The position numbers and the translations under genes are program-made. The notes beneath the pieces are model-generated. The model was not told the origin of the DNA. It searched no databases and saw nothing but the letters and a program-made list of their open reading frames with translations. From Thiohalorhabdus denitrificans (GTDB lineage: Bacteria > Pseudomonadota > Gammaproteobacteria > Thiohalorhabdales > Thiohalorhabdaceae), in contig NZ_LJCP01000008.1 in the NCBI RefSeq assembly GCF_001399755.1, positions 124,001-188,000 of the forward strand: a stretch of DNA of 64,000 nucleotides. The letters run 5' to 3'. How positions within the stretch are numbered: position 1 is the first letter of the stretch; every line of letters begins with the position of its first letter. Positions 10,976 through 21,653 of the stretch are shown here, in pieces.

Positions 10976-10991
10976 TGGCACGGGCCTTGCC
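10976..10991 (+). promoter_or_regulatory. Sigma-54 promoter of the PEP-CTERM-like gene
   Basis: TGGCAC-GGGCC-TTGCC matches the RpoN consensus TGGCACN5TTGCW except at the last base, with GG and GC in the required spacing. The start of transcription would be near 11002, giving a leader of about 60 nt. An AT-rich stretch (10941-10974) just upstream could bend or bind IHF. Confidence 0.8.
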
Positions 10992-11062
10992 TAGGGAATG
11001 GGGAACGCCCATTACGGGCGACGACTCCCAACCAACTACCTACCTTTTTAAGGAGGATTCCC

Positions 11063-11860
11063 ATGGAAATTCCCGGCAAACAACCCGCGAAGGGCTGCCT
11101 GTTCCTGGTCCTGCCCGGTCTGCTCCTCTTTTCCGGCAGCTCCCTGGCGGAAATCTACGGCGAGGAGGCCGACCTCACCGGCACCCGCGACACCTTCGAC
11201 GTGGGCGGCCTGGAGGCGGCCAACGCGTGGAGCGATTCCGACATACTCCTCAGCTGGGAAATCACCCCGGACGGGGACAATTGGGACTACGCCTACACCT
11301 GGACCATCCCCGAAGGCGCCCGGGACATCAGCCACTTCGACCTGGACGTGACCGACGACGCCCACAACGACCCCAACGCCATCACCGACGCCAACGCCCC
11401 CTACGAGTGGGTGGACATGCTGGCGGAGGATCCGGGCGGGTCGCCGGACGGCTACGAGAACCTGGGGGTCAAGTTCGACGAGGAACGGGCCGAGTACACC
11501 TTCACCTCCAACCGTTCCCCGGTTTGGGGCGATCTCTGCCTGAAAGACGGCGGGGGCCCCGATACCTGCGGGGACCTGACGGATATGGATGCGGACGACT
11601 TCCTCACCGCGGAGGAGTACGACGGCGATACGGCCCTGGTCTGGAACACCGGGTACGGCAACCGGGACTCCGAGGAGGCGCTCCACTACATTGCCCGCCC
11701 CGACGCCATCAACGGCGGGAACGGGGGCAATGGGGGCAATGGGGGCAATGGCGGAAACGGGGATAACGGCAACGATATCCCCATCCCCGGAACCCTGGCC
11801 CTGCTGGCCGTGGGCACCCTGGGAGCCGGACTCTCCTTCCGCCGGCGCAAGGAGGGCTGA
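11063..11860 (+). CDS. Secreted PEP-CTERM-like sorting-domain protein
   Basis: 265-residue exported protein. It has a signal peptide (about 1-29, ending SSLA), then an acidic Asp/Glu/Trp-rich middle region of unknown fold. A (GGN)n linker runs at about 218-235. The C-terminal tail IPIPGTLALLAVGTLGAG is followed by FRRRKEG. That tail has the tripartite PEP-CTERM design (PxPGTLALL motif, hydrophobic helix, Arg cluster), with Ile in place of the usual Glu. Such tails are cut by an exosortase during export in exopolysaccharide producers. The start has AAGGAGG 6-7 nt upstream. A sigma-54 promoter lies 70 bp upstream and a terminator follows. No exosortase gene is in the window. The function of the middle region is not recognised. 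Confidence 0.75.
   Translation: MEIPGKQPAKGCLFLVLPGLLLFSGSSLAEIYGEEADLTGTRDTFDVGGLEAANAWSDSDILLSWEITPDGDNWDYAYTWTIPEGARDISHFDLDVTDDAHNDPNAITDANAPYEWVDMLAEDPGGSPDGYENLGVKFDEERAEYTFTSNRSPVWGDLCLKDGGGPDTCGDLTDMDADDFLTAEEYDGDTALVWNTGYGNRDSEEALHYIARPDAINGGNGGNGGNGGNGGNGDNGNDIPIPGTLALLAVGTLGAGLSFRRRKEG
11714..11767 (+). repeat. Six 9-bp in-frame repeats coding (GGN)n
   Basis: Nine-base units of the type GGNGGNAAY run in tandem, three of them identical GGGGGCAAT copies (11723-11749). They encode the Gly-Gly-Asn linker before the sorting tail. Copy number could change without breaking the frame. Confidence 0.7.
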
Positions 11861-11939
11861 GTCTCACCCGGGTTCGCCGCCTGCCGTTCTGGTGCGGGAG
11901 CGTTCCTCCCCCCACACCCGCCTCGCGGCCGGCGGCGAG

Positions 11940-11964
11940 GGCCCCCTTCCGAGGGGGCCTTTTT
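11940..11964 (+). terminator. Rho-independent terminator of the PEP-CTERM-like gene
   Basis: GGCCCCC pairs with GGGGGCC around a 6-nt loop, followed by five T. It also separates this gene from convergent pcm. Confidence 0.85.
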
Positions 11965-11975
11965 GCGTGCCGCAT

Positions 11976-12641
11976 CTACCCCGTCCGCACCCTGGGCCGA
12001 ACCAGGGGGACGAAGGCCACGGGGAGCACGGGCTCGCTGACCACCTCTCCTTCCTCCTCCTTGGTAACCAGGAGGAGGTCCTGCCCGGCCTGGGGACCGT
12101 CCACGGGAATGACCATGCGGCCCCCGGGCGCCAGCTGGGCAACCAGGGCCTCGGGAACGGCATCGGCGGCCGCGGTCACGAGGATTCCGTCGAAAGGAGC
12201 GGCCTCCGGCCACCCCTCGCCGCCGTCGCCGATGCGCACCGCCACGTTGTCGTAGCCGAGCCGCCGCAGCCGCGCATCGGAGGCCTCACCGAGGTCCCGC
12301 ACCACCTCCACGGTGTAGACCTCGGCCACCAGCTCGGCGAGCACCGCCGCCTGGTAGCCGCAGCCCGTTCCCACCTCCAGGACCCGCTGGGCCGGTTCGG
12401 GGTCAAGGAGGTCGGTCATCAGGGCGACGATGTAGGGTTGGGAGATGGTCTGCCCGTGCCCGATGGGCAGGGGTACGTTGCCGTAGGCGTCCTCCGCCAG
12501 CTCGAGGGGCACGAACTCCTCGCGGGGAACGGCGGCCAGGGCCTCCCGCACGGCGGGGCTCAGTCGGCGGCGCCCGGTGTACCCCGCCGTGGCGCGGAAT
12601 TCCTCCTCGATCTCCCGGAGCAGTCTCGCTGTTTCCTCCAT
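11976..12641 (-). CDS. pcm: Protein-L-isoaspartate O-methyltransferase
   Basis: SAM-dependent methylation of isoaspartyl residues starts repair of aged proteins in the cytoplasm. The 221-residue protein has the PCMT features: YGNVPLPIGHGQTISQPYIVALM (about 53-75) covering the substrate site, SAM motif I VLEVGTGCGYQAAVLAEL near 89, and ILVTAAADAVP near 152. In many gammaproteobacteria pcm lies by surE and nlpD; here it is isolated, convergent with the PEP-CTERM-like gene. Confidence 0.92.
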   Translation of the reverse strand: MEETARLLREIEEEFRATAGYTGRRRLSPAVREALAAVPREEFVPLELAEDAYGNVPLPIGHGQTISQPYIVALMTDLLDPEPAQRVLEVGTGCGYQAAVLAELVAEVYTVEVVRDLGEASDARLRRLGYDNVAVRIGDGGEGWPEAAPFDGILVTAAADAVPEALVAQLAPGGRMVIPVDGPQAGQDLLLVTKEEEGEVVSEPVLPVAFVPLVRPRVRTG

Positions 12642-12950
12642 GCCTGCCCTCCCGGGCTCGGGGGCCTGTGGCGGAACATTCCTTCATAGTCTTTGGACCC
12701 TGCCGGGCGTCCACGATTCGGCAGGGAGGTCCCCGAGGAATCCAGGGAAGGGATTGGGACACTCCCGGAGATCCGTCCTACGGAAAAAAAATGGGGAGAG
12801 ACACGGAAAATTTGGAAGAAAACCGTATGGCACGGGAGGAAGGACAGTCAGGAGGACCTGCGCTCAAACTTCGCGAGTCACCCGGTTTAAAGGTACAATA
12901 TAAGGGAAACTACTTATGCTTATACTCCTACCCGGGAGGATACGACCCCC
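12642..12950. other. Divergent intergenic region pcm / globin
   Basis: 309 bp, more AT-rich than the surroundings near the right end (12885-12930), where a TACAAT and a TATACT occur without good -35 partners. The plus-strand open frame 12668-12961 has no recognisable protein. No clear NsrR or FNR box was seen. Confidence 0.3.
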
Positions 12951-13364
12951 ATGCCCAGTGACACCACCGAGGCCGTGAAGAAGAGCCTGGGCCGCTGTCT
13001 CCATCACGGTGATGTCTTCGGTACCTTCTACCAGATCTTCCTGCAGCAGGATCCCCGCATCCCGGAGCTATTCGCCAACACGGACATGGAAGAGCAGAAG
13101 AAGCTCCTGCGCAACGGCGTCAACAACGTCATCGCCTTCTACGACCAAAGCTTTACCGCCAAATCGGTCCTGGAGCGGATCCGGTACACCCACGGCCGGT
13201 CCCGTCTGAACATTCCCCCGGAGCTGTACAGCCATTGGGTGGAGGCCATGATCCAGGCCGTCGGCCAGTTCGACCCGGATTTCGACCCCCTGCTGGAGGA
13301 GAGGTGGCGGAACGTGCTGAATAACGGGACCGAGTTCGTCATGGCCGGATACCACGAGGACTGA
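12951..13364 (+). CDS. Single-domain globin-like protein
   Basis: 137 residues, the size of one globin domain with no reductase attached. Helix A/B reads VFGTFYQIFLQQDPRI, Phe41 in LFANTDM fits the CD1 phenylalanine, and His81 in RYTHGRSRLNI fits the proximal F8 histidine. ELYSHWVEAMIQAV and WRNVLNNGTEFVMAGY match helices G and H. It probably binds haem and handles O2 or NO in the cytoplasm; the ligand is not predictable. GGGAGG lies about 14 nt before the ATG, a loose spacing. It is monocistronic. Confidence 0.75.
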   Translation: MPSDTTEAVKKSLGRCLHHGDVFGTFYQIFLQQDPRIPELFANTDMEEQKKLLRNGVNNVIAFYDQSFTAKSVLERIRYTHGRSRLNIPPELYSHWVEAMIQAVGQFDPDFDPLLEERWRNVLNNGTEFVMAGYHED

Positions 13365-13380
13365 CGGGCCCTTCGCTTCC

Positions 13381-13592
13381 TACGGGTCCACCCGGAATCC
13401 CAGCCTTCCGGGAAGCCCACCGACCTGCCCTGTTGGCGGGGCAGATCCCGTGCACGGTAATCCCCACCTTGGCCAGGGCCCGGAAGGGCACCACGCTCTC
13501 GTAGCCCTCGCCGTAGTCCCCACGAGCCGCCGAATCCGTTTGGCCGCTAGGGCTGCCTCCTCCTTGCCGGACAGGGCCTTCCCTGCTAGCAA
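13381..13592 (-). pseudogene. Remnant of a DJ-1/PfpI-family gene
   Basis: On the minus strand one frame gives AAKRIRRLVG (to 13518). The next frame continues DYGEGYESVVPFRALAKVG and then ITVHGICP. Together they match the conserved N-terminus of DJ-1/PfpI (YhbO-like) proteins, where GD(F/Y)xExYExxVPFxAL...VGxxVxxxCP is typical. The two halves are joined by a one-base frame change at 13518, and similarity ends soon after CPANRAG, so about two thirds of the gene is gone. Confidence 0.6.
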
Positions 13593-13618
13593 AGGCCCAC
13601 GGGACGGCCCATTACAAA

Positions 13619-13653
13619 GGAAGCCCCCGGCCCAAGGCCGGGGGCTTCCTTTT
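13619..13653. terminator. Strong bidirectional terminator
   Basis: Perfect 14-bp stem GGAAGCCCCCGGCC / GGCCGGGGGCTTCC with a 3-nt loop, TTTT on the plus side and CCTTTG on the minus side. It ends the gatCAB transcript, whose stop is at 13686, and blocks read-through from the globin side. Confidence 0.85.
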
Positions 13654-13685
13654 CCGATCCTACCGGTCGGGTCGACGCCTGGCCC

Positions 13686-15131
13686 CTACCCCTTCCTGGC
13701 GTCCAGCTTCTCCTTGACGATCTGGTTCACCTGCTGGGGGTTGGCCTTGCCGCCGGTCTTCTTCATGACTTGGCCGACGAAGAAGCCGAGCACCTTGTCC
13801 TTGCCGTCGAGGTACTGCTGGACCTGGCCCTCGTTCTCGCCGATCACCTCGTCCACCACCGCCTCGATGGCGGAGGTATCGGTGATCTGCTTAAGCCCTT
13901 CACGCTCGATGACCGTGTCGGGATCGATGCCCTCGGCGTACATGGGCTCGAAGACCTGCTTGGCGATCTTGCCGGAGATGGTCTCGTCCTCGATGCGCTG
14001 CACGAGGACGCCGAGGTTCTCGGCGCTGATGGGGGATTCCGTGATGTCGCGGCCGTCCTTATTCAGGGCACCCAGCAGCTCCACCATGGTCCAGTTGGCC
14101 GCCAGCTTGGCGTCGGCACCAGTGGCCACGACCCGCTCGTAGTAGCCGGCCAGCTCCCGGCTGGTGGTGAGCACGGAGGCGTCGTAGTCCTTGAGCCCGA
14201 ACTCGGTCATGAAACGCTCGCGCTTGGCGTCGGGCAGCTCGGGCAGAGAGCCCCGGGCCTCCTCCACCAGAGTCTCGGGGACGTCGAGGGGCAGCAGGTC
14301 CGGGCAGGGGAAGTAGCGGTAGTCGTTGGCCTCTTCCTTGGTCCGCATGGAGCGGGTCTCGCCCTTGTCGGCGTCCCACAGGCGGGTCTCCTGCGTGATG
14401 TGGCCGCCGTCCTCGAGCACCTCCTGCTGGCGGGCCATCTCGAAGGTGATGGCGCGCTCCACGTTACGGAAGGAGTTGAGGTTCTTCAGCTCCGTGCGGG
14501 TGCCGAACTCCTCGCTGCCCATGGGCCGGATGGAGACGTTGGCGTCGCAGCGGAAGGAGCCCTCCTGCATGTTGCCGTCGCAGATCTCCAGGTAGCGCAC
14601 GATGGAGTGCAGCTTCTTGAGGTAGGCGACGGCCTCTTGCGGCGAGCGCATGTCCGGCTCCGAAACGATCTCGATGAGCGGCGTGCCGGTGCGGTTCAGG
14701 TCGATGGCGGTGACGCCTTCGCCGAAGCCCTCGTGGAGGGACTTGCCGGCGTCCTCCTCCATGTGGATGCGGGTGATGCCCACCACCTTGGGCTCGCCGT
14801 CCTCGGGCTCGGTGCGCAGCCGGCCGTGCTCGATGAGCGGCAGCTCGTACTGGGAGGTCTGGTAGCCCTTGGGGAGGTCCGGATAGAAGTAGTTCTTGCG
14901 GGCGAACACGGACCGCGGCCGCACCTCGGCCTCCACCGCCAGCCCCATCATCACCGCCATGCGCACCGCCTCGCGGTTGAGCACCGGCAGGGTGCCAGGC
15001 ATGCCCAGGCACACAGGGCAGGTCTGGGTGTTGGCCTCCGCCCCGTACTGGGTGGAGCAGCCGCAGAACAGCTTGGACTTGGTGGAAAGCTGCGCGTGGA
15101 CCTCGAGTCCGATGACCGGTTCGAATTCCAT
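13686..15131 (-). CDS. gatB: Asp/Glu-tRNA amidotransferase subunit B (GatB)
   Basis: Kinase/tRNA-binding subunit of GatCAB, which converts Glu-tRNA(Gln) or Asp-tRNA(Asn) to the amide form. The 481-residue protein starts [20 protein letters not shown]. The zinc-type cysteines are visible in LFCGCS and [13 protein letters not shown], with [16 protein letters not shown] after them. A C-terminal YqeY-like tail ends in [16 protein letters not shown]. The open frame runs much further upstream through gatA but has no family sequence there. It lies 26 bp downstream of gatA. Confidence 0.97.
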   Translation of the reverse strand: MEFEPVIGLEVHAQLSTKSKLFCGCSTQYGAEANTQTCPVCLGMPGTLPVLNREAVRMAVMMGLAVEAEVRPRSVFARKNYFYPDLPKGYQTSQYELPLIEHGRLRTEPEDGEPKVVGITRIHMEEDAGKSLHEGFGEGVTAIDLNRTGTPLIEIVSEPDMRSPQEAVAYLKKLHSIVRYLEICDGNMQEGSFRCDANVSIRPMGSEEFGTRTELKNLNSFRNVERAITFEMARQQEVLEDGGHITQETRLWDADKGETRSMRTKEEANDYRYFPCPDLLPLDVPETLVEEARGSLPELPDAKRERFMTEFGLKDYDASVLTTSRELAGYYERVVATGADAKLAANWTMVELLGALNKDGRDITESPISAENLGVLVQRIEDETISGKIAKQVFEPMYAEGIDPDTVIEREGLKQITDTSAIEAVVDEVIGENEGQVQQYLDGKDKVLGFFVGQVMKKTGGKANPQQVNQIVKEKLDARKG

Positions 15132-15157
15132 GATTGGTGCCTGCTCCGCTTGCCGGG

Positions 15158-16615
<1,458 letters not shown>

Positions 16616-16696
16616 GACAACCCCTTATTCGGTGATTGTTCAGCGGGCGGACCGCGCCCCGGGCGGGCGCGGCGTGCGGCGGGAAGCGGGGACGGG

Positions 16697-16984
16697 CTAT
16701 TCCACCGAGCGGGGCACCCGGTAGTAGCCCTCCACCACGTCAGGGGCGCTCTTCTGAAGCTCTTCCCGGTTCCAGTCGCTGGTGACCGCGTCCTCCCGCA
16801 GGGGCTGGGAGAGATCCAGCGGGTGGGCGAGCGGGGTCACTTCCGAGGTGTCCACCTGCTCGATCTGGTCGATCAGGTCCAGGACCCGGGACAGATCCTC
16901 GGCCACGTCCGCCGCCTGCTCGGGAGCCAGGCGCAGACGGGCGAGATGGGCGACTTGTTCGGCGGTATCCCGATCCAGGGCCAT
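16697..16984 (-). CDS. gatC: Asp/Glu-tRNA amidotransferase subunit C (GatC)
   Basis: Small clamp subunit that stabilises GatA-GatB. The 95-residue protein MALDRDTAEQVAHLARLRL has the usual length. AGGAGG lies 7 nt upstream of ATG 16984, so the longer open frame is rejected. It is the first gene of gatC-gatA-gatB and divergent from mreB. Confidence 0.95.
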   Translation of the reverse strand: MALDRDTAEQVAHLARLRLAPEQAADVAEDLSRVLDLIDQIEQVDTSEVTPLAHPLDLSQPLREDAVTSDWNREELQKSAPDVVEGYYRVPRSVE

Positions 16985-18375
<1,391 letters not shown>

Positions 18376-18414
18376 CGCCTCCGGCCCTTCGGGAACCGGC
18401 AACACAGGTCGCCG

Positions 18415-19290
18415 ATGGGATTCCATGCCTCCACCCGCCAATCCAGGCCCGGCGTGGCCGCCACCGTGCTGGCGGCCCTGGCGGTCCTGCTCATGGGCGC
18501 GGACAGCCGGCTGGACTGGACGGAAGGCATCCGCAGCGCCCTGCTTTCGGCCCTCTACCCCGTGCAGCGGGTGGTGAGCGCCCCCATTCTCCTCACCCAG
18601 GCGGTGACCGACGAGGTGGAGAGCCACTTCCAGGTGCACCGCAAGAACGAGGTCCTGCGGAAACGGCTTGAGCACCTGGAGGCGGAGAACCAGGAGCTCG
18701 GGGCCCTCCGCCGCGAAAACGAGCGGCTTCGTCAGCTTCTCAACGAGGCCCAGCGTCTCAAGCGCTCGGTGAGCGCGGCCCAGATCATCGCCGAGAGCCC
18801 GGACCCCTTCCACCACACGGTGACCGTCAGCCGCGGCCAGCGCCATGGGGTCCACCCCGGACAGCCCGTCCTGAGCGCACAAGGGGTGGTGGGGCAGGTA
18901 AGCAGCCGTTCCCCCCTCAGCGCGCAGGTCATTCTCCTGACCGACCCCAACAGCGGCATCCCCGTCCTGGTACGGGACTCGCGTGTCCGGGGCATCCTCG
19001 CGGGCACGGGGAGCAAGGACAAGCTGGAGCTGCGCTATGTCCCCTCCAGCGCCCGGGTGAAGACCGGGGACATTCTGGTAACCTCTGGGCTCGGGGGAGT
19101 TTTCCCCAAGGGAATCAAGGCGGCCCGGGTCGAGGAGGTGGTTCGGGACCCCCATTCCCCCTTTGCCGAGATCACTGCGCGTCCCACCGTGCCCGTCTCC
19201 CGGCTGGAGGACGTGCTGCTGCTCGAGCAGGACACCCAGGAACCGCCGGAACAGGCACGGACGGGGAACTCGGACAAGGAGGCGTCTTGA
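18415..19290 (+). CDS. mreC: Rod-shape protein MreC
   Basis: Bitopic inner-membrane protein that activates PBP2 in the elongasome. The 291-residue product has one N-terminal transmembrane segment (about 13-25), a periplasmic coiled coil (about 65-120, rich in Leu/Glu/Arg heptads) and the beta-barrel MreC core containing VSRGQRHGVHPGQPV and GILAGTG. Its TGA overlaps the TTG start of mreD. Confidence 0.95.
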   Translation: MGFHASTRQSRPGVAATVLAALAVLLMGADSRLDWTEGIRSALLSALYPVQRVVSAPILLTQAVTDEVESHFQVHRKNEVLRKRLEHLEAENQELGALRRENERLRQLLNEAQRLKRSVSAAQIIAESPDPFHHTVTVSRGQRHGVHPGQPVLSAQGVVGQVSSRSPLSAQVILLTDPNSGIPVLVRDSRVRGILAGTGSKDKLELRYVPSSARVKTGDILVTSGLGGVFPKGIKAARVEEVVRDPHSPFAEITARPTVPVSRLEDVLLLEQDTQEPPEQARTGNSDKEAS

Positions 19291-19766
19291 ACCTAAGGGG
19301 GCATCTGGTAGTCGCTTCGAGCATCGCGCTGGCCCTTGGCCTCGGGGGGCTGCCGCTGGCGCCGTCCATCGCCTACCTCTGGCCCGACTGGGTGCTGCTG
19401 ACCATCTCCTACTGGGGCCTGGCCGCCCCCCACCGCTACGGGCTGGGGGTCGCCTTCGCCGCGGGGCTGCTGCAGGACGTCTCCGCGACCACCCTGCTGG
19501 GCCTCCACGCGCTGATCTACGTGCTGGCCATGTACCTGATCATCGAGAACCACCTTCGTCTCCGCCTCCTCCATCTCTGGGGGCAGACCCTGGTCCTCTT
19601 CTTACTGGCCCTGTTCAGCGTGCTGTTTCAGATCTGGGTGGAAGGACCGACGGAGGAGCTCGGGCCCAACCTCTGGGCGGCGGTCCCGGCCGTGACCACC
19701 GCCCTGTTCTGGTCACCGGTATTCCTCCTCCTGCGCAGCCTCCGGCAGCGCTTCGCCATCGCCTGA
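19287..19766 (+). CDS. mreD: Rod-shape protein MreD
   Basis: Polytopic inner-membrane component of the elongasome, 159 residues with five to six hydrophobic helices, including APSIAYLWPDWVLLTISYW and LIYVLAMYLII. The TTG start at 19287 overlaps the mreC stop and has AAGGAGG about 5 nt upstream, a strong ribosome site that makes up for the weak start codon. Confidence 0.92.
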   Translation: MNLRGHLVVASSIALALGLGGLPLAPSIAYLWPDWVLLTISYWGLAAPHRYGLGVAFAAGLLQDVSATTLLGLHALIYVLAMYLIIENHLRLRLLHLWGQTLVLFLLALFSVLFQIWVEGPTEELGPNLWAAVPAVTTALFWSPVFLLLRSLRQRFAIA

Positions 19767-19772
19767 CCTGCC

Positions 19773-21653
19773 ATGGGCCGCCCCTCTCCCCTCGGACGCC
19801 GCGGTTCGGTCTCCACCCCACTCTCCTCCCGGATGCGGCAGTTCTCCCATTTCGAGAGCCGCACCCGACTGGTGGGCCTGGGGCTGCTGGGCCTCGGCCT
19901 CCTCCTTATGGGGAGGCTGTTCTACCTGCAGATCGAGCAGTTCTTCCACTACCGCACCCTGGCGGATGAGAACCGCATCACCGTCCGCCCGGTCCCTCCC
20001 CCGCGCGGGCTAATTTACGATCGCCGCGGGAGGCTGCTGGTGGAGAACCAGCCGGCCTTCGCCCTGGAGCTGTACCCCGAGAAGGTGGACGAACCCTCCC
20101 GCGTTTTCGACCGCTTGGTGGAGGTGCTGCCCGCGGCGTCCGCCCACCGGGAGCAAATGAAGAAGCGGCTCGCCGAGAGCCCCCGCTATCAGCCCGCGGT
20201 CATTCTGAATAAGCTGACCACCGAGCAGGTTTCCAAATTCGCCGCGCAGCAGCATCGCTTCCCCAGCATCCGGATACGGGCCCGCTCCCAGCGCAACTAC
20301 CTGAAGGGGGCGCGGACGGCCCATGTCCTGGGCTACCTGGGCAGCCCGAACCGGGGGGACTTCCGGGAGTTCGACCCGGACCTGTACCCCCACGGGGCCC
20401 GGCTGGGCAAGATGGGTCTGGAACGGGAGTACGAGAAACTCCTGCACGGCGCCCCGGGCCTGCGGGAGGTGGAGACCGACGCCTTCGGCCGGGTGGTGCG
20501 GGAGCTTTCCACCGAGTCCCCCGAGCCCGGCAAGAACCTGATCCTGACACTCGACCAGGATCTGCAGGCGGCCGCGCACGAGGCCCTGGCCCCGTACAAG
20601 GAGGCCTCCGCGGTGGCCCTGGACCCGGATACGGGCGGCATTCTGGCCATGGCCAGCCGCCCTACCTTCAATCCCAACGAGTTCATCGGCGGCTTCACCT
20701 CCGCAACCTGGGACAAGCTCCGTCAGGACCCCGACGAACCCCTGGTGAACCGCGCCATCCAGGGACTCTACCCACCCGCCTCCACCATCAAGCCGGTCCT
20801 CGCGCTGGCGGGGCTCCGGGAGGAGGCGGTGGACCCTTCCACGGAACTCACCTGCAACGGTACCTTCAATACCGGCCAGGACGACCACACCTTCCACTGC
20901 TGGAAAACCCGCGGCCACGGCCCCATGACCGTGGACCAGGCGGTGGTGGAATCCTGCGACGTCTATTTCTACAAGCTGGCGGACCGCCTCGGTATCGACC
21001 CCATCCACGAGGCTTTGGATGCCTTTGGCCTGGGTGCCCCGACGGGGGTCGACCTCCCGGGGGAGCGCCGGGGGCTCAACCCGGACCCACAGTGGAAGCG
21101 CCGCAACCGCGGAACCGTCTGGTATCCCGGTGAGACCATCATGACCTCCATTGGCCAGGGCTACATGCAGGCCACCCCGCTGCAGCTGGGCACCCTCACC
21201 GCGGCCCTCGCCAACGGGGGGCACCGGGTTACGCCGCATCTGGTCCACGGGATCCAGGACCCCGTCACCAGGAAGGTGGACTACCGGGAGCCGGAGAAGA
21301 CCCCCATCGACCTGGTGGACGAGGAATCCCTTCAATTGGTTCGGGACTCCATGCGCCGGGTGGTGGGCTCCCTCCATGGCACGGCCCACTCCATCGCCGG
21401 GGGCTGGATCCCGGTGGCCGGCAAGACGGGCACCGCCCAGGTGGTCCGCATTGATCGGGACAGAGAGGAACAGCTGGACCCCGAGGAGAAGGCGCGCAAG
21501 CTACGGGACCACGCCTTGTTCCTGGCCTTCGCCCCGGTGGAAGATCCGCAGATCGCCGTGGCGGTGGTGGTGGAGCACGGCATCAGCGGCGGCAAGTCGG
21601 CCGCACGGGTGGCCCGGTACATCATCGACAGCTACTTCGGCGGGAAACCCTGA
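19773..21653 (+). CDS. mrdA: Penicillin-binding protein 2 (elongation transpeptidase)
   Basis: Class B PBP that cross-links lateral wall with RodA. The 626-residue protein has a transmembrane helix (about 30-50, LVGLGLLGLGLLLMGRLFYL), then a pedestal domain. The transpeptidase domain carries the active serine in STIK near 337, SCD near 392 and GKTGTAQ near 550. ATG 19773 leaves a basic 25-residue cytoplasmic tail; ATG 19833 is a possible shorter start. Six bp separate it from mreD, and its stop overlaps rodA. Confidence 0.95.
   Translation: MGRPSPLGRRGSVSTPLSSRMRQFSHFESRTRLVGLGLLGLGLLLMGRLFYLQIEQFFHYRTLADENRITVRPVPPPRGLIYDRRGRLLVENQPAFALELYPEKVDEPSRVFDRLVEVLPAASAHREQMKKRLAESPRYQPAVILNKLTTEQVSKFAAQQHRFPSIRIRARSQRNYLKGARTAHVLGYLGSPNRGDFREFDPDLYPHGARLGKMGLEREYEKLLHGAPGLREVETDAFGRVVRELSTESPEPGKNLILTLDQDLQAAAHEALAPYKEASAVALDPDTGGILAMASRPTFNPNEFIGGFTSATWDKLRQDPDEPLVNRAIQGLYPPASTIKPVLALAGLREEAVDPSTELTCNGTFNTGQDDHTFHCWKTRGHGPMTVDQAVVESCDVYFYKLADRLGIDPIHEALDAFGLGAPTGVDLPGERRGLNPDPQWKRRNRGTVWYPGETIMTSIGQGYMQATPLQLGTLTAALANGGHRVTPHLVHGIQDPVTRKVDYREPEKTPIDLVDEESLQLVRDSMRRVVGSLHGTAHSIAGGWIPVAGKTGTAQVVRIDRDREEQLDPEEKARKLRDHALFLAFAPVEDPQIAVAVVVEHGISGGKSAARVARYIIDSYFGGKP

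Noticed and set aside
11714-11767. CRISPR-like array
   Set aside because: The 9-bp units are in-frame coding repeats without spacers.
12828-12833. TGGCAC as a possible third sigma-54 site upstream of the globin gene
   Set aside because: There is no TTGC at the required spacing (GGGAGGAAGG follows).
12668-12961. 97-codon plus-strand open frame upstream of the globin gene
   Set aside because: No recognisable domain, weak ribosome site, and it overlaps the globin start; treated as non-coding.
21377-21382. TGGCAC inside mrdA
   Set aside because: Inside a coding sequence and not followed by TTGC.
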